Below are positions 32,244 to 40,517 of a stretch of DNA of 64,000 bases, in pieces (position 1 is the first letter of the stretch; the number at the start of each line of letters is the position of its first letter). Source of the DNA: Oceanirhabdus sp. W0125-5 (GTDB taxonomy: Bacteria; Bacillota; Clostridia; Clostridiales; Clostridiaceae); contig NZ_CP115913.1 in assembly GCF_027938815.1 (NCBI RefSeq), forward strand, positions 3,320,001-3,384,000. The letters run 5' to 3'. The notes under the pieces are model-generated. The model searched no databases, had not been told where the DNA came from, and saw only the letters and a program-made list of their open reading frames with translations. The position numbers and the translations under genes are program-made.

Positions 32244-33227
32244 ATGAAAAGCATATTCAGGGGAAAACATTTTATTACATTAGAAGATTGGAACAAGGAT
32301 GAAATAAATACATTATTAGAAGTATCTTCGGATTTAAAAAAGAACTTTGCTATGGGTGTTCCTACTCCGTACCTACCATTACAAACAATTTTCTTAATGT
32401 TCTTTGAACAATCAACAAGAACAAGAAACTCCATGGAAGCTGGTATTGCTCAACTAGGAGGTCATGGTAATTTCTTAGATACAAGCACAATGCAAATTGC
32501 ACATGGCGAGGTCGCTAAAGATACAGCAGTTATACTTTCAAGATATGGACATGGGATAGCATGCAGAAACTGTTTTTGGGAAGTAGGAAACAAATATCTA
32601 AGAGCTATGGCTGAACATTCAACTGTACCTGTTATGAACCTTCAATGTGATTTGTATCATCCAATGCAAGGAATTGCAGATCTTATGACAATAAAAGAAA
32701 AAGTTGGAGACATGAAACGATTAAAAGTTTCAATTATATGGGCTTATGCTACTTCTCATAAAAAACCAATTTCAGTTCCATTAACACAAGCATTACTATT
32801 CCCAAGATACGGTATGGATGTAACTTTAGCATATCCAGAGGGATATGAATTACCTGATTGGGTTATTGAAAAAGCAAAAAAGAATGCTTTAGATAACGGA
32901 GGAACCTTTAAGATAACTCATAATATGGAAGAAGCATATAAAGATGCTCATGTAGTTATACCTAAAAATTGGGGTTCATGGGTAACCAACCCAAGCGAAG
33001 ATGTGGTTGACGATCTATTAAATTCATATAAGAGTTGGAAGTGCACTGAAGAAATGATGTCTATTGCTGATAAAGATGTAATGTATATGCATGCTCTTCC
33101 TGCTGATAGAAATAATGAAGTAGTTAACTCTGTAATAGATGGACCACATTCTATAATCTATGATGAAGCAGAAAATAGACTACACACTGCTAAAGCAGTT
33201 ATGACTTTAACTATGGGCGGAAAGTAA
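32244..33227 (+). CDS. ygeW: Knotted carbamoyltransferase YgeW
   Basis: A 327-aa transcarbamylase. The carbamoyl-phosphate loop is S-T-R-T-R in FFEQSTRTRNSME, followed by HGEVAKDTA, HPMQGIADLMT and HALPADR. These match the YgeW branch rather than ornithine or aspartate transcarbamylase. It is shorter at the N-terminus than E. coli YgeW (about 396 aa). Run in reverse it would yield carbamoyl phosphate, and so ATP, from a ureido intermediate of purine breakdown. Confidence 0.9.
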   Translation: MKSIFRGKHFITLEDWNKDEINTLLEVSSDLKKNFAMGVPTPYLPLQTIFLMFFEQSTRTRNSMEAGIAQLGGHGNFLDTSTMQIAHGEVAKDTAVILSRYGHGIACRNCFWEVGNKYLRAMAEHSTVPVMNLQCDLYHPMQGIADLMTIKEKVGDMKRLKVSIIWAYATSHKKPISVPLTQALLFPRYGMDVTLAYPEGYELPDWVIEKAKKNALDNGGTFKITHNMEEAYKDAHVVIPKNWGSWVTNPSEDVVDDLLNSYKSWKCTEEMMSIADKDVMYMHALPADRNNEVVNSVIDGPHSIIYDEAENRLHTAKAVMTLTMGGK

Positions 33228-33229
33228 CT

Positions 33230-34534
33230 ATGCTTTTCGACCTTGGTTTAATCAATGGTAGGATTTATTTAAATGGAAGATGGATTGAGGGCAATTTATA
33301 TTTAAAAGATGGAATTATATCTGCAATTACCAGTAATTTTTTAAATAGTAAGAATGAATATGATGTAAAAGGAAATATGGTACTGCCAGGTTTTATCGAT
33401 CCACATGTTCATTTTTCATTAGATCTTGGAAAATATAAATCTGTTGAGGACTTCAAAGTTGGAGGTATGTGTGCAGCTTATGGAGGTATTACAACGATAA
33501 TAGACTTTATTGAACCAGTTAAAAGTCGAGAAGAGTTGGATAAATCCTTTAAAAAAAGACTAAAAGAAGCTAAGGACTGCTGCATTGATTATGCCTTCCA
33601 TTCAACTATATGTGGAATGAAAAGCAATTTAAAGGACTTTATTACAGAATGTAAATTGTTAGGTATCCCGACAATTAAGTTTTTCACCACATATTCATCA
33701 AGTGATAGAAGAACAAATGATGATATTATTTATGATTTGATCAAAGCTTCTAAAGATATGAATTTCCTCCCTCTAGCCCATGCTGAGAATGATGAACTAA
33801 TTACAGAGGGAGCTTTTCCTATAAAAGTTCATGAAAAAAACAGACCTACAATAAGCGAAGTCTCAGAAGTTCTTAAATTATCCGAATATGCTGATTTTTC
33901 AGGAGGAAAAATATATATAGTTCATGTTTCAAGCGGTATTACAGTGAAAAAGGTTAAAGAAAAGTTTTCAAATATAATAAATAATAAAATATTTCTTGAG
34001 AGTTGCCCACATTACTTTTATTTCAATTCAAATGTATATGAAGAAGATGGGGGAGAATTGTATACTATGTCACCTCCATTGAGAAGCGAAAATGAAAGGG
34101 TAACCTTAATAAATAATATTGACTGGATCAACACTATAGGTACAGACCACTGCAGTTTTATGAAATCCCAGAAAAGAAATAAGTATCTAAATGATATACC
34201 AATGGGGGTAGGCGGAGTAGAAAGTTCCTTCAGAGCTATGTATTCAATTTTTGGAGAAAAAATCATTGATAAATTCACTATTGAACCAGCAAAAATTCAC
34301 GGTTTATATCCTTATAAAGGAACTTTGAATATAGGTAGCCAAGCGGATATAGTTGTTTTTGACCCTAATAAGAGAAGTAATTCTTCTACTCATTATAATT
34401 GTGATTATAATCTTTACGATGAGAATTGTTTAACTGGAGAAATAGTTTCAACTATATTAAAAGGTAGATTCTTAGTCAAAAACGGAACCTTCATTGGTGG
34501 ACAAGGAACTTATGTAAAAAGAGAGGTACGGTAG
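33230..34534 (+). CDS. Hydantoinase/dihydropyrimidinase-like cyclic amidohydrolase
   Basis: A 434-aa enzyme with GFIDPHVHFS (metal HxH), IKFFTTYSS (position of the carboxylated Lys), LPLAHAEND, IVHVSSG and TDHCSF (Asp). It fits the HyuA/YgeZ group and would open a ring intermediate such as an allantoin-like or hydantoin compound. It starts 3 bases after ygeW and abuts the next gene exactly. Confidence 0.88.
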   Translation: MLFDLGLINGRIYLNGRWIEGNLYLKDGIISAITSNFLNSKNEYDVKGNMVLPGFIDPHVHFSLDLGKYKSVEDFKVGGMCAAYGGITTIIDFIEPVKSREELDKSFKKRLKEAKDCCIDYAFHSTICGMKSNLKDFITECKLLGIPTIKFFTTYSSSDRRTNDDIIYDLIKASKDMNFLPLAHAENDELITEGAFPIKVHEKNRPTISEVSEVLKLSEYADFSGGKIYIVHVSSGITVKKVKEKFSNIINNKIFLESCPHYFYFNSNVYEEDGGELYTMSPPLRSENERVTLINNIDWINTIGTDHCSFMKSQKRNKYLNDIPMGVGGVESSFRAMYSIFGEKIIDKFTIEPAKIHGLYPYKGTLNIGSQADIVVFDPNKRSNSSTHYNCDYNLYDENCLTGEIVSTILKGRFLVKNGTFIGGQGTYVKREVR

Positions 34535-35836
34535 ATGAATGTAATAATAAATGCGGATATTTATGATTTTCATAAGTATAAGACTAATGTCTTTATTATC
34601 TTTGATAAAGAGATCAAAAAAGTTGGACCTATGAGTGAATTTAAAGAAGAAGCTTTTGAATTTGAAAATATTTTAGATTTAAATGGAGGTTTATTATTAC
34701 CAGCATTTATAAATGGACATACACATATATATTCTACTTTTGCTCGTGGATTGAATCTGCCATTTTCACCAAATAATTTTCAGGATATATTAGATCAGCT
34801 TTGGTGGAAGATTGATAGTAAAATTGATGAAGAAACTTTATATTATAGTGGATTAATGTATGGGCTCGAAGCTATTCACAATGGTGTAACTACAATAATT
34901 GATCACAATGCAAGTGGTGAACATATAAAAAATTCTAGTTTTACACTTGAAAAAAGTATATGTAAATCATTAAAAATGAAGGGTATCTTTTGCTATGAAA
35001 CTTCAGATAGATTCCCAATTGAGGAATGTATTGAGGAGAATTTGCAGTTCTTTAAAAAACATGGTAGAAATTCTGCAGCTTTATTTGGAATGCATGCTTC
35101 AATGTCTTTAAGTGAAACCTCGCTTATGAACATTAAGAATATAATAGGTGATATTCCTATACACATACATTGTTCAGAAAGCATCGATGATGTACAGGAC
35201 TCAATAGAAAAGAGCGGATTACGTGTAATTGAAAGATTAGATAAGTATAATCTTTTAAATAATAACTCTCTCATTGCCCATTGTGTTCATATTAATAATG
35301 AAGAAGCAAAATTAATGAAAGAAAAGAATATCAGAGTTGCTTTTAACGTAAATTCCAATATGAACAATACTGTAGGTTTACCTTATTATAAGTATTTCAG
35401 GGAAAATAATTTAAAAACAATTATAGGAACAGATGGATTAGGATGCAATATGGCCTATGAATATATAACTTTAGTACATTCATTTAAAAATAAACTAGGA
35501 AATCCTAATGCATTTGGATTAGGTGATCTTGTTACTCTGATCAATGATGGATATTCATATGCATCAGATCTCTTAAATATAAAATTAGGAAGAATAGAAG
35601 AAGGGTTTTCTGCTGATTTTCAAAGCTATAAATACTCACCTTTCACTGAAATCAATGAGGAAAATATTCTTGACCATGTATTTTATGGAGTGTTTTTTAA
35701 TCTTAAACCTTTAAATGTGTGGAGCTCAGGTTTGCAAGTGTTAAATGAAAATCAAATAACACTCAATGTAAAGAATGAGTATAAAAGAGCACAACAAGTT
35801 AGTAAAAAACTATGGAACAGAATTAAAATGGTGTAA
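34535..35836 (+). CDS. ssnA: SsnA-type amidohydrolase / aminohydrolase
   Basis: A 433-aa member of the guanine/cytosine deaminase-like amidohydrolases: LPAFINGHTHIYS (HxH), MHASMSLSE, IHCSES, IAHCVHI (His) and IGTDGLG (Asp). Order and length match SsnA, always found near YgeX/YgeW and the hydroxylases. Deamination of guanine or of a later intermediate is likely. Its ATG follows the previous stop with no gap. Confidence 0.85.
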   Translation: MNVIINADIYDFHKYKTNVFIIFDKEIKKVGPMSEFKEEAFEFENILDLNGGLLLPAFINGHTHIYSTFARGLNLPFSPNNFQDILDQLWWKIDSKIDEETLYYSGLMYGLEAIHNGVTTIIDHNASGEHIKNSSFTLEKSICKSLKMKGIFCYETSDRFPIEECIEENLQFFKKHGRNSAALFGMHASMSLSETSLMNIKNIIGDIPIHIHCSESIDDVQDSIEKSGLRVIERLDKYNLLNNNSLIAHCVHINNEEAKLMKEKNIRVAFNVNSNMNNTVGLPYYKYFRENNLKTIIGTDGLGCNMAYEYITLVHSFKNKLGNPNAFGLGDLVTLINDGYSYASDLLNIKLGRIEEGFSADFQSYKYSPFTEINEENILDHVFYGVFFNLKPLNVWSSGLQVLNENQITLNVKNEYKRAQQVSKKLWNRIKMV

Positions 35837-35859
35837 ATATACCTTGGAGGAGTGATAAT

Positions 35860-36945
35860 ATGCTTTCAACTAAATTCGATGGGTTACAACTAATGAACCC
35901 TCTCATGCCTGCTTCAGGTCCATTAGTTGGTGACTATGATAAGATGAAATTTTTGTATGATGAAGGAGTAGGGGCACTTGTAACAAAGACAATTTCCTCT
36001 AAAGGTGCTGTTGTACCTCGTCCTTGTATAATTGGTGGTAAAGATTTTATTATGAACTGTGAGCTATGGTCTGAATATGCACCTGAAATTTGGATTGAAA
36101 ACTTTCTACCTAAACTCAAAAAAAATTGTGATTCTCCATTGATACTAAGTGTTGGGTATCAGATAGAAGATATGGATTTTTTGATTCCAAAACTAGATAA
36201 GTATGCAGATGCATTTGAAATTTCAACTCATTATGTAGGAAAAGACTTAACTCATATTTCAAATATTGTAAAAACAATTAGAAAACATACCTCAAAGCCA
36301 GTATATATGAAATTAAGTCCTCACACTCCTGATCCTGTTAAATTCACAAAAGCAGTTTTAGACGCTGGGGCCAATGGTATAGTTGCAATAAACTCATTAG
36401 GTCCTACAATCTCAATAAATATTAGTGATCGGAAAATTAATTGTGGAAATAATGATGGGTTTCTTTGGACTTCAGGCCCAGTAATTAAAAATATGAGTTT
36501 AGCATTAATATACGAAATAAGAAAACACTTTAAAGATATTACCATCATCGGTACTGGTGGAATAAAAAGCGCTGATGATGTTATTGAATATTTACTTGTT
36601 GGTGCTAATGGGGTACAGATGCTTTCAAGTGCAATGCTATATGGAAAAGGCTTATATAAAAAGATAATAAAAGATTTACCTGCAGCTTTAAATAAGTATG
36701 GATTTAAATCTATTAATGATGTAATTACAACTAAGTTAAGTCATAAAGTCAAATTCGAGAGTGATGGAGCGCAATATCCAAAATTGATTGAAAATAAATG
36801 TGCAAAATGTGGACTATGTGAAAGGAATTGCCCGTATTTTGCTATTGAAATGATTCCATATCCTAATTTTAAAATTGATAAATGCTTCTCATGTGGGTTG
36901 TGTGAATCAAGATGTCCTGCAAAAGCAATAGCAGGTGTTTTATAA
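35860..36945 (+). CDS. PreA-like dihydroorotate/dihydropyrimidine dehydrogenase with two [4Fe-4S] clusters
   Basis: A 361-aa protein. Residues about 1-290 are an FMN-binding DHOD-like barrel (MNPLMPASGP, VYMKLSPHT, IIGTGGIKSADD, GANGVQMLS). The C-terminus has two ferredoxin motifs, CAKCGLCERNCP and CFSCGLCESRCP. It resembles PreA but no PreT partner is adjacent, so electrons may come from ferredoxin or the nearby flavin subunits. A reductive step on urate or another purine-derived ring is plausible. SD TTGGAGGAGTG. Confidence 0.85.
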   Translation: MLSTKFDGLQLMNPLMPASGPLVGDYDKMKFLYDEGVGALVTKTISSKGAVVPRPCIIGGKDFIMNCELWSEYAPEIWIENFLPKLKKNCDSPLILSVGYQIEDMDFLIPKLDKYADAFEISTHYVGKDLTHISNIVKTIRKHTSKPVYMKLSPHTPDPVKFTKAVLDAGANGIVAINSLGPTISINISDRKINCGNNDGFLWTSGPVIKNMSLALIYEIRKHFKDITIIGTGGIKSADDVIEYLLVGANGVQMLSSAMLYGKGLYKKIIKDLPAALNKYGFKSINDVITTKLSHKVKFESDGAQYPKLIENKCAKCGLCERNCPYFAIEMIPYPNFKIDKCFSCGLCESRCPAKAIAGVL

Positions 36946-36991
36946 GAATACTTTAATATATATAAATTAAATACTAAAGGGAGTTGAGCTT

Positions 36992-37774
36992 TTGAAAGCA
37001 TTAAAATATATAAAACCATTAAATTCAGCTGAAGCTATGGCTTTAAACAAAATTGAAAACTCACTCATAATTGGGGGAGGAACATTCATAAAGTTATCTA
37101 AAAAGGAATATTCAGTAATTATAGATTGCGAAAAACTTAATTTATCTTATATAAAAGAAGATGAGAAGAATTTATTTATAGGTGCCTATACTACACTACG
37201 AAAACTTGAGACTAACAAACTTATAAAAGATATGTTTGGTGGAATATTAAACAAAAGCTGTAGTAAGATATGTGGGATTCAAATAAGAAATATGGCTACT
37301 GTTGGAGGAACTATTGGCGGAAGATATGGTTTTTCAGATTTGATACCTGCATTAATGCTTTTAAATACTACTGTTAAATTTTTAAATGATGAATCCATCT
37401 CACTTGAAGAATACTTAAAAAATAAGAAAGACGATAGAATAATAAAAGAATTAGTGATTCTTAAAGAAAATGGAAGTGGGATATTTAAATGCATTAAGAG
37501 AACAGCACTTGATTTTTCAATAATAAATATGGGCCTTTTAAAAGTAGCTGGAAAACTAAGGGTATCTTTCGGTGCTAGACCAGGAATTGCATTACGATGC
37601 CCAACTGTAGAAGAGTATTTAAATAAACAGACTCTAATAGATTTTGAGAAAGTTAAAGAATATCTACAAAAAGATATTTCCTTTGGAAGTGATTTAAAAG
37701 CCTCAAAAGAATATAGAGAAGAGGTAAGTATAGCATTACTCAAAGAATCTCTTGAGGAGGTGCAGCAGTATTGA
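36992..37774 (+). CDS. FAD-binding subunit of molybdenum hydroxylase (first set)
   Basis: A 260-aa protein with the FAD loops IIGGGTFIKL and RNMATVGGTIGGRYGFSDLIPAL, and the C-terminal CO-dehydrogenase flavoprotein domain. It is the medium (YgfM/XdhB-type) subunit. TTG start 8 bases after AAAGGGAG. It overlaps the next gene by 4 bases, so the subunits are translationally coupled. Confidence 0.9.
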   Translation: MKALKYIKPLNSAEAMALNKIENSLIIGGGTFIKLSKKEYSVIIDCEKLNLSYIKEDEKNLFIGAYTTLRKLETNKLIKDMFGGILNKSCSKICGIQIRNMATVGGTIGGRYGFSDLIPALMLLNTTVKFLNDESISLEEYLKNKKDDRIIKELVILKENGSGIFKCIKRTALDFSIINMGLLKVAGKLRVSFGARPGIALRCPTVEEYLNKQTLIDFEKVKEYLQKDISFGSDLKASKEYREEVSIALLKESLEEVQQY

Positions 37775-38220
37775 AAGTGACATATAACATTAATGGTGTA
37801 ATTAGAGATATTAATATTGAACCTGGTGCAATATTAATAGATGTCTTAAGAGAATATGGATACTTAAGCGTAAAAAAAGCCTGCGATGAGGGGACTTGTG
37901 GCATGTGTACAATTCATGTTGATGACGCCCCAATTCTTTCATGCTGCTATTTGGCAGCAAAGGCTGATGGGCATAAGATAACAACAATTGAAGGTGTTAA
38001 AGAGGAAGCTGAAAAACTTGGAAAGTTTATAATTCAAGAAGGTACTGATCAATGTGGATTCTGTAATCCAAGTTTGGTTATGGCAGTTATCGCTATGAAG
38101 AAGGAATTAGTCAACCCTACTGAGAATGAAATAAAACAATATTTAGTAGGAAATACCTGTAGATGTTCAGGATATCAAGGACATCATAGAGCAATATTGA
38201 AGTATATGGAGGTGGAATAA
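37771..38220 (+). CDS. [2Fe-2S] subunit of molybdenum hydroxylase (first set)
   Basis: A 149-aa protein with two cluster motifs: CDEGTCGMCTIHVDD plus a later Cys (plant-type), and CGFCNPSLVMA...NTCRCSGY (hydroxylase-type). It passes electrons from Mo to FAD. TTG start after GAGGAGGTG; overlaps both neighbours. Confidence 0.92.
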   Translation: MKVTYNINGVIRDINIEPGAILIDVLREYGYLSVKKACDEGTCGMCTIHVDDAPILSCCYLAAKADGHKITTIEGVKEEAEKLGKFIIQEGTDQCGFCNPSLVMAVIAMKKELVNPTENEIKQYLVGNTCRCSGYQGHHRAILKYMEVE

Positions 38221-40517
38221 TGAAAACAGTTGAGAAATCAATACCCAAAGTAGATGGTATGGGATTAGTCACCGGAAAGCCTGCATATACTGACGATTTA
38301 GCACCAAGTAATGCTCTTATTGTAAAAGTTTTAAGAAGTCCTTATGCTTTTGCAAGAATTAAAAAAATTGATAAATCAGAAGCAGAGAAATTAAATGGAG
38401 TGTATGGCGTAATAACTTACGAGGATGTTCCACAAAATATTATTACTCGCGCAGGTCAAGGTTATCCAGAGCCATCACCTCATGACAAAAGAATATTAGA
38501 CAACTATGTTCGATATGTAGGAGATGAGGTTGCTGCTGTTGCTGCTATAGACCAAAATGTTGCAGAAGAAGCATTAAAGCTTATAAAGGTTGAGTACGAA
38601 GTATTTGACCCTATTTTAAACTTTGAGGAAGCAATTGATAACAAAACAATAGTTCACCCTGAAGATGATTGTCATGAAATGTTTCCTATTGGCTATGAAC
38701 CAAAAAGAAATATAGCAGCAGCATATGAGATGAATGTTGGAGATGTTGAAAAAGAACTCAAGAAAAGTGATGTTGTTGTTACAGAGAGATTTTACTCACA
38801 AGCCCAAGCACACGTGATGTCTGAGCCACATTCTTGTTTTGCATATATTGATTTTAATGAAAGATTGGTTGTTGTAACCTCTACCCAAACTCCTTTCCAT
38901 GTAAGGAGAATTATTGGACACGCTTTAAATCTTCCAAATAGCAAAATAAGAGTGATAAAACCAAGAGTCGGCGGTGGATATGGTGGTAAACAACAGATAC
39001 ATGGGGAATTAATTGTGTCTGCACTGGTATTAAAAACAAAAATGCCATGCAAGTTAGTGTATACACGTAAAGAAGTTTTTGAAAGTACTTTTACAAGGCA
39101 TCCAATGAGGTTTGATGTTTCTGTTGGAAGCGATAAAGAAGGTAACCTTAAAGCTCTTGATGTTAGACTATTATCTGATACAGGCGCTTATGGCGAACAT
39201 GCTTTAACAGTGTTTATGGTAGCTGCTTCAAAAACATTACCTTTATATAATAAAGTCAATGCTGTAAGGTTCGGAGGAGATGTTGTTTATACCAATAGAG
39301 GATCAGCAGGAGCTTTTAGAGGTTATGGTGCCATTCAGGGGAATTTTGCATTAGAGTCTACTATTGATATGTTAGCTGAAAAGCTTTCTATAGATCCAAT
39401 AGAATTAAGAAAGAAAAATATGATTGCAGAGGGAGAAACTTCAAAAATATTTGAGATTATGGGGGAAGGGACCAGTGGTACCCCTATGACAGTTGAAAGT
39501 TGTAAGTTAGATTACTGTGTTGATAGAGCATTAGAGATGATGAATGAAAAAGAATTTGTTAAAAAAGAAGGAAATATTTTAAGGGGAAGAGGAGGGGCTA
39601 TAGCTATGCAAGGCTCTGGAATCCCGTATATAGATATGGCCTCTTCAATATTAAAGTTAAATGACGATGGATTTTTCAACCTTCTTATTGGAGCTACGGA
39701 TATTGGAACTGGAAGCGATACAGTATTAAGCCAAATTGCAGCTGAAGCTTTAGGTGTATCTGTAGATAAAATTATTCCATATTCTTCTGATACTGATCTT
39801 ACGCCATTTGATACAGGTGCTTATGCCTCTTCTACAACTTATGTTACAGGACATGCGGTTAAACGTTCTGCACTTGAAATGAAGGAGATTTTATTGAAGG
39901 AAGCTTGTAATTATTTAAGTATCGAAAAAGATGATATAGATTTTAATGGAGAAACATTCTTCAATGTTAATGGAAATGAAAAAATAACCTTAAAAGAATT
40001 ATCTAATAAACTTTATTACAACCACAACCAGAAACAATTAGTTTCTAACGGTTCTTATTTTGGGAAAAAATCTCCGCCACCATTTATGTGTGCTTTAGCA
40101 GAGGTAGAGATAAACAAAAATACTGGTGTAGTTAGAGTATCTGACTATGTTGGTGTTGTAGATTGCGGAACTACAATAAATCCAAATCTTGCCAAAATAC
40201 AAGTGGAGGGTGGATTATTACAAGGTATCGGCATGGCTCTTTATGAGGATGTTAAGTATGATGAAAAAGGACACCTTCTTACAAATACCTCAATGACTTA
40301 TCGAATTCCTTCAAGAACTGAGGTTGAGAGAATGAGAGTGGAATTTGCTAAAAGTTATGAACCTTCTGGCCCATATGGTGCAAAGTCAGTTGGTGAAATC
40401 GGAATAGATACACCTCCAGCAGCAATCGCAAACGCGGTTTATAATGCAATAGGTGTTAGGATAAAAGATTTACCTATAACCCCTGAAAAAATACTCAAAG
40501 CTCTTAAAAATAAGTGA
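38220..40517 (+). CDS. Molybdenum-binding subunit of hydroxylase (first set)
   Basis: A 765-aa xanthine dehydrogenase-type large subunit: VDGMGLVTGKPAYTDD, VGGGYGGKQ, RGSAGAFRGYGA, GATDIGTGSDT and the catalytic-Glu end PYGAKSVGEIG. At the position of the purine-binding Glu of XDH it has AQAHVMSEPHS instead of xQEHxYLE, so its substrate may differ from xanthine. No in-frame TGA, hence no selenocysteine; a labile selenium cofactor is still possible. Confidence 0.9.
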   Translation: MKTVEKSIPKVDGMGLVTGKPAYTDDLAPSNALIVKVLRSPYAFARIKKIDKSEAEKLNGVYGVITYEDVPQNIITRAGQGYPEPSPHDKRILDNYVRYVGDEVAAVAAIDQNVAEEALKLIKVEYEVFDPILNFEEAIDNKTIVHPEDDCHEMFPIGYEPKRNIAAAYEMNVGDVEKELKKSDVVVTERFYSQAQAHVMSEPHSCFAYIDFNERLVVVTSTQTPFHVRRIIGHALNLPNSKIRVIKPRVGGGYGGKQQIHGELIVSALVLKTKMPCKLVYTRKEVFESTFTRHPMRFDVSVGSDKEGNLKALDVRLLSDTGAYGEHALTVFMVAASKTLPLYNKVNAVRFGGDVVYTNRGSAGAFRGYGAIQGNFALESTIDMLAEKLSIDPIELRKKNMIAEGETSKIFEIMGEGTSGTPMTVESCKLDYCVDRALEMMNEKEFVKKEGNILRGRGGAIAMQGSGIPYIDMASSILKLNDDGFFNLLIGATDIGTGSDTVLSQIAAEALGVSVDKIIPYSSDTDLTPFDTGAYASSTTYVTGHAVKRSALEMKEILLKEACNYLSIEKDDIDFNGETFFNVNGNEKITLKELSNKLYYNHNQKQLVSNGSYFGKKSPPPFMCALAEVEINKNTGVVRVSDYVGVVDCGTTINPNLAKIQVEGGLLQGIGMALYEDVKYDEKGHLLTNTSMTYRIPSRTEVERMRVEFAKSYEPSGPYGAKSVGEIGIDTPPAAIANAVYNAIGVRIKDLPITPEKILKALKNK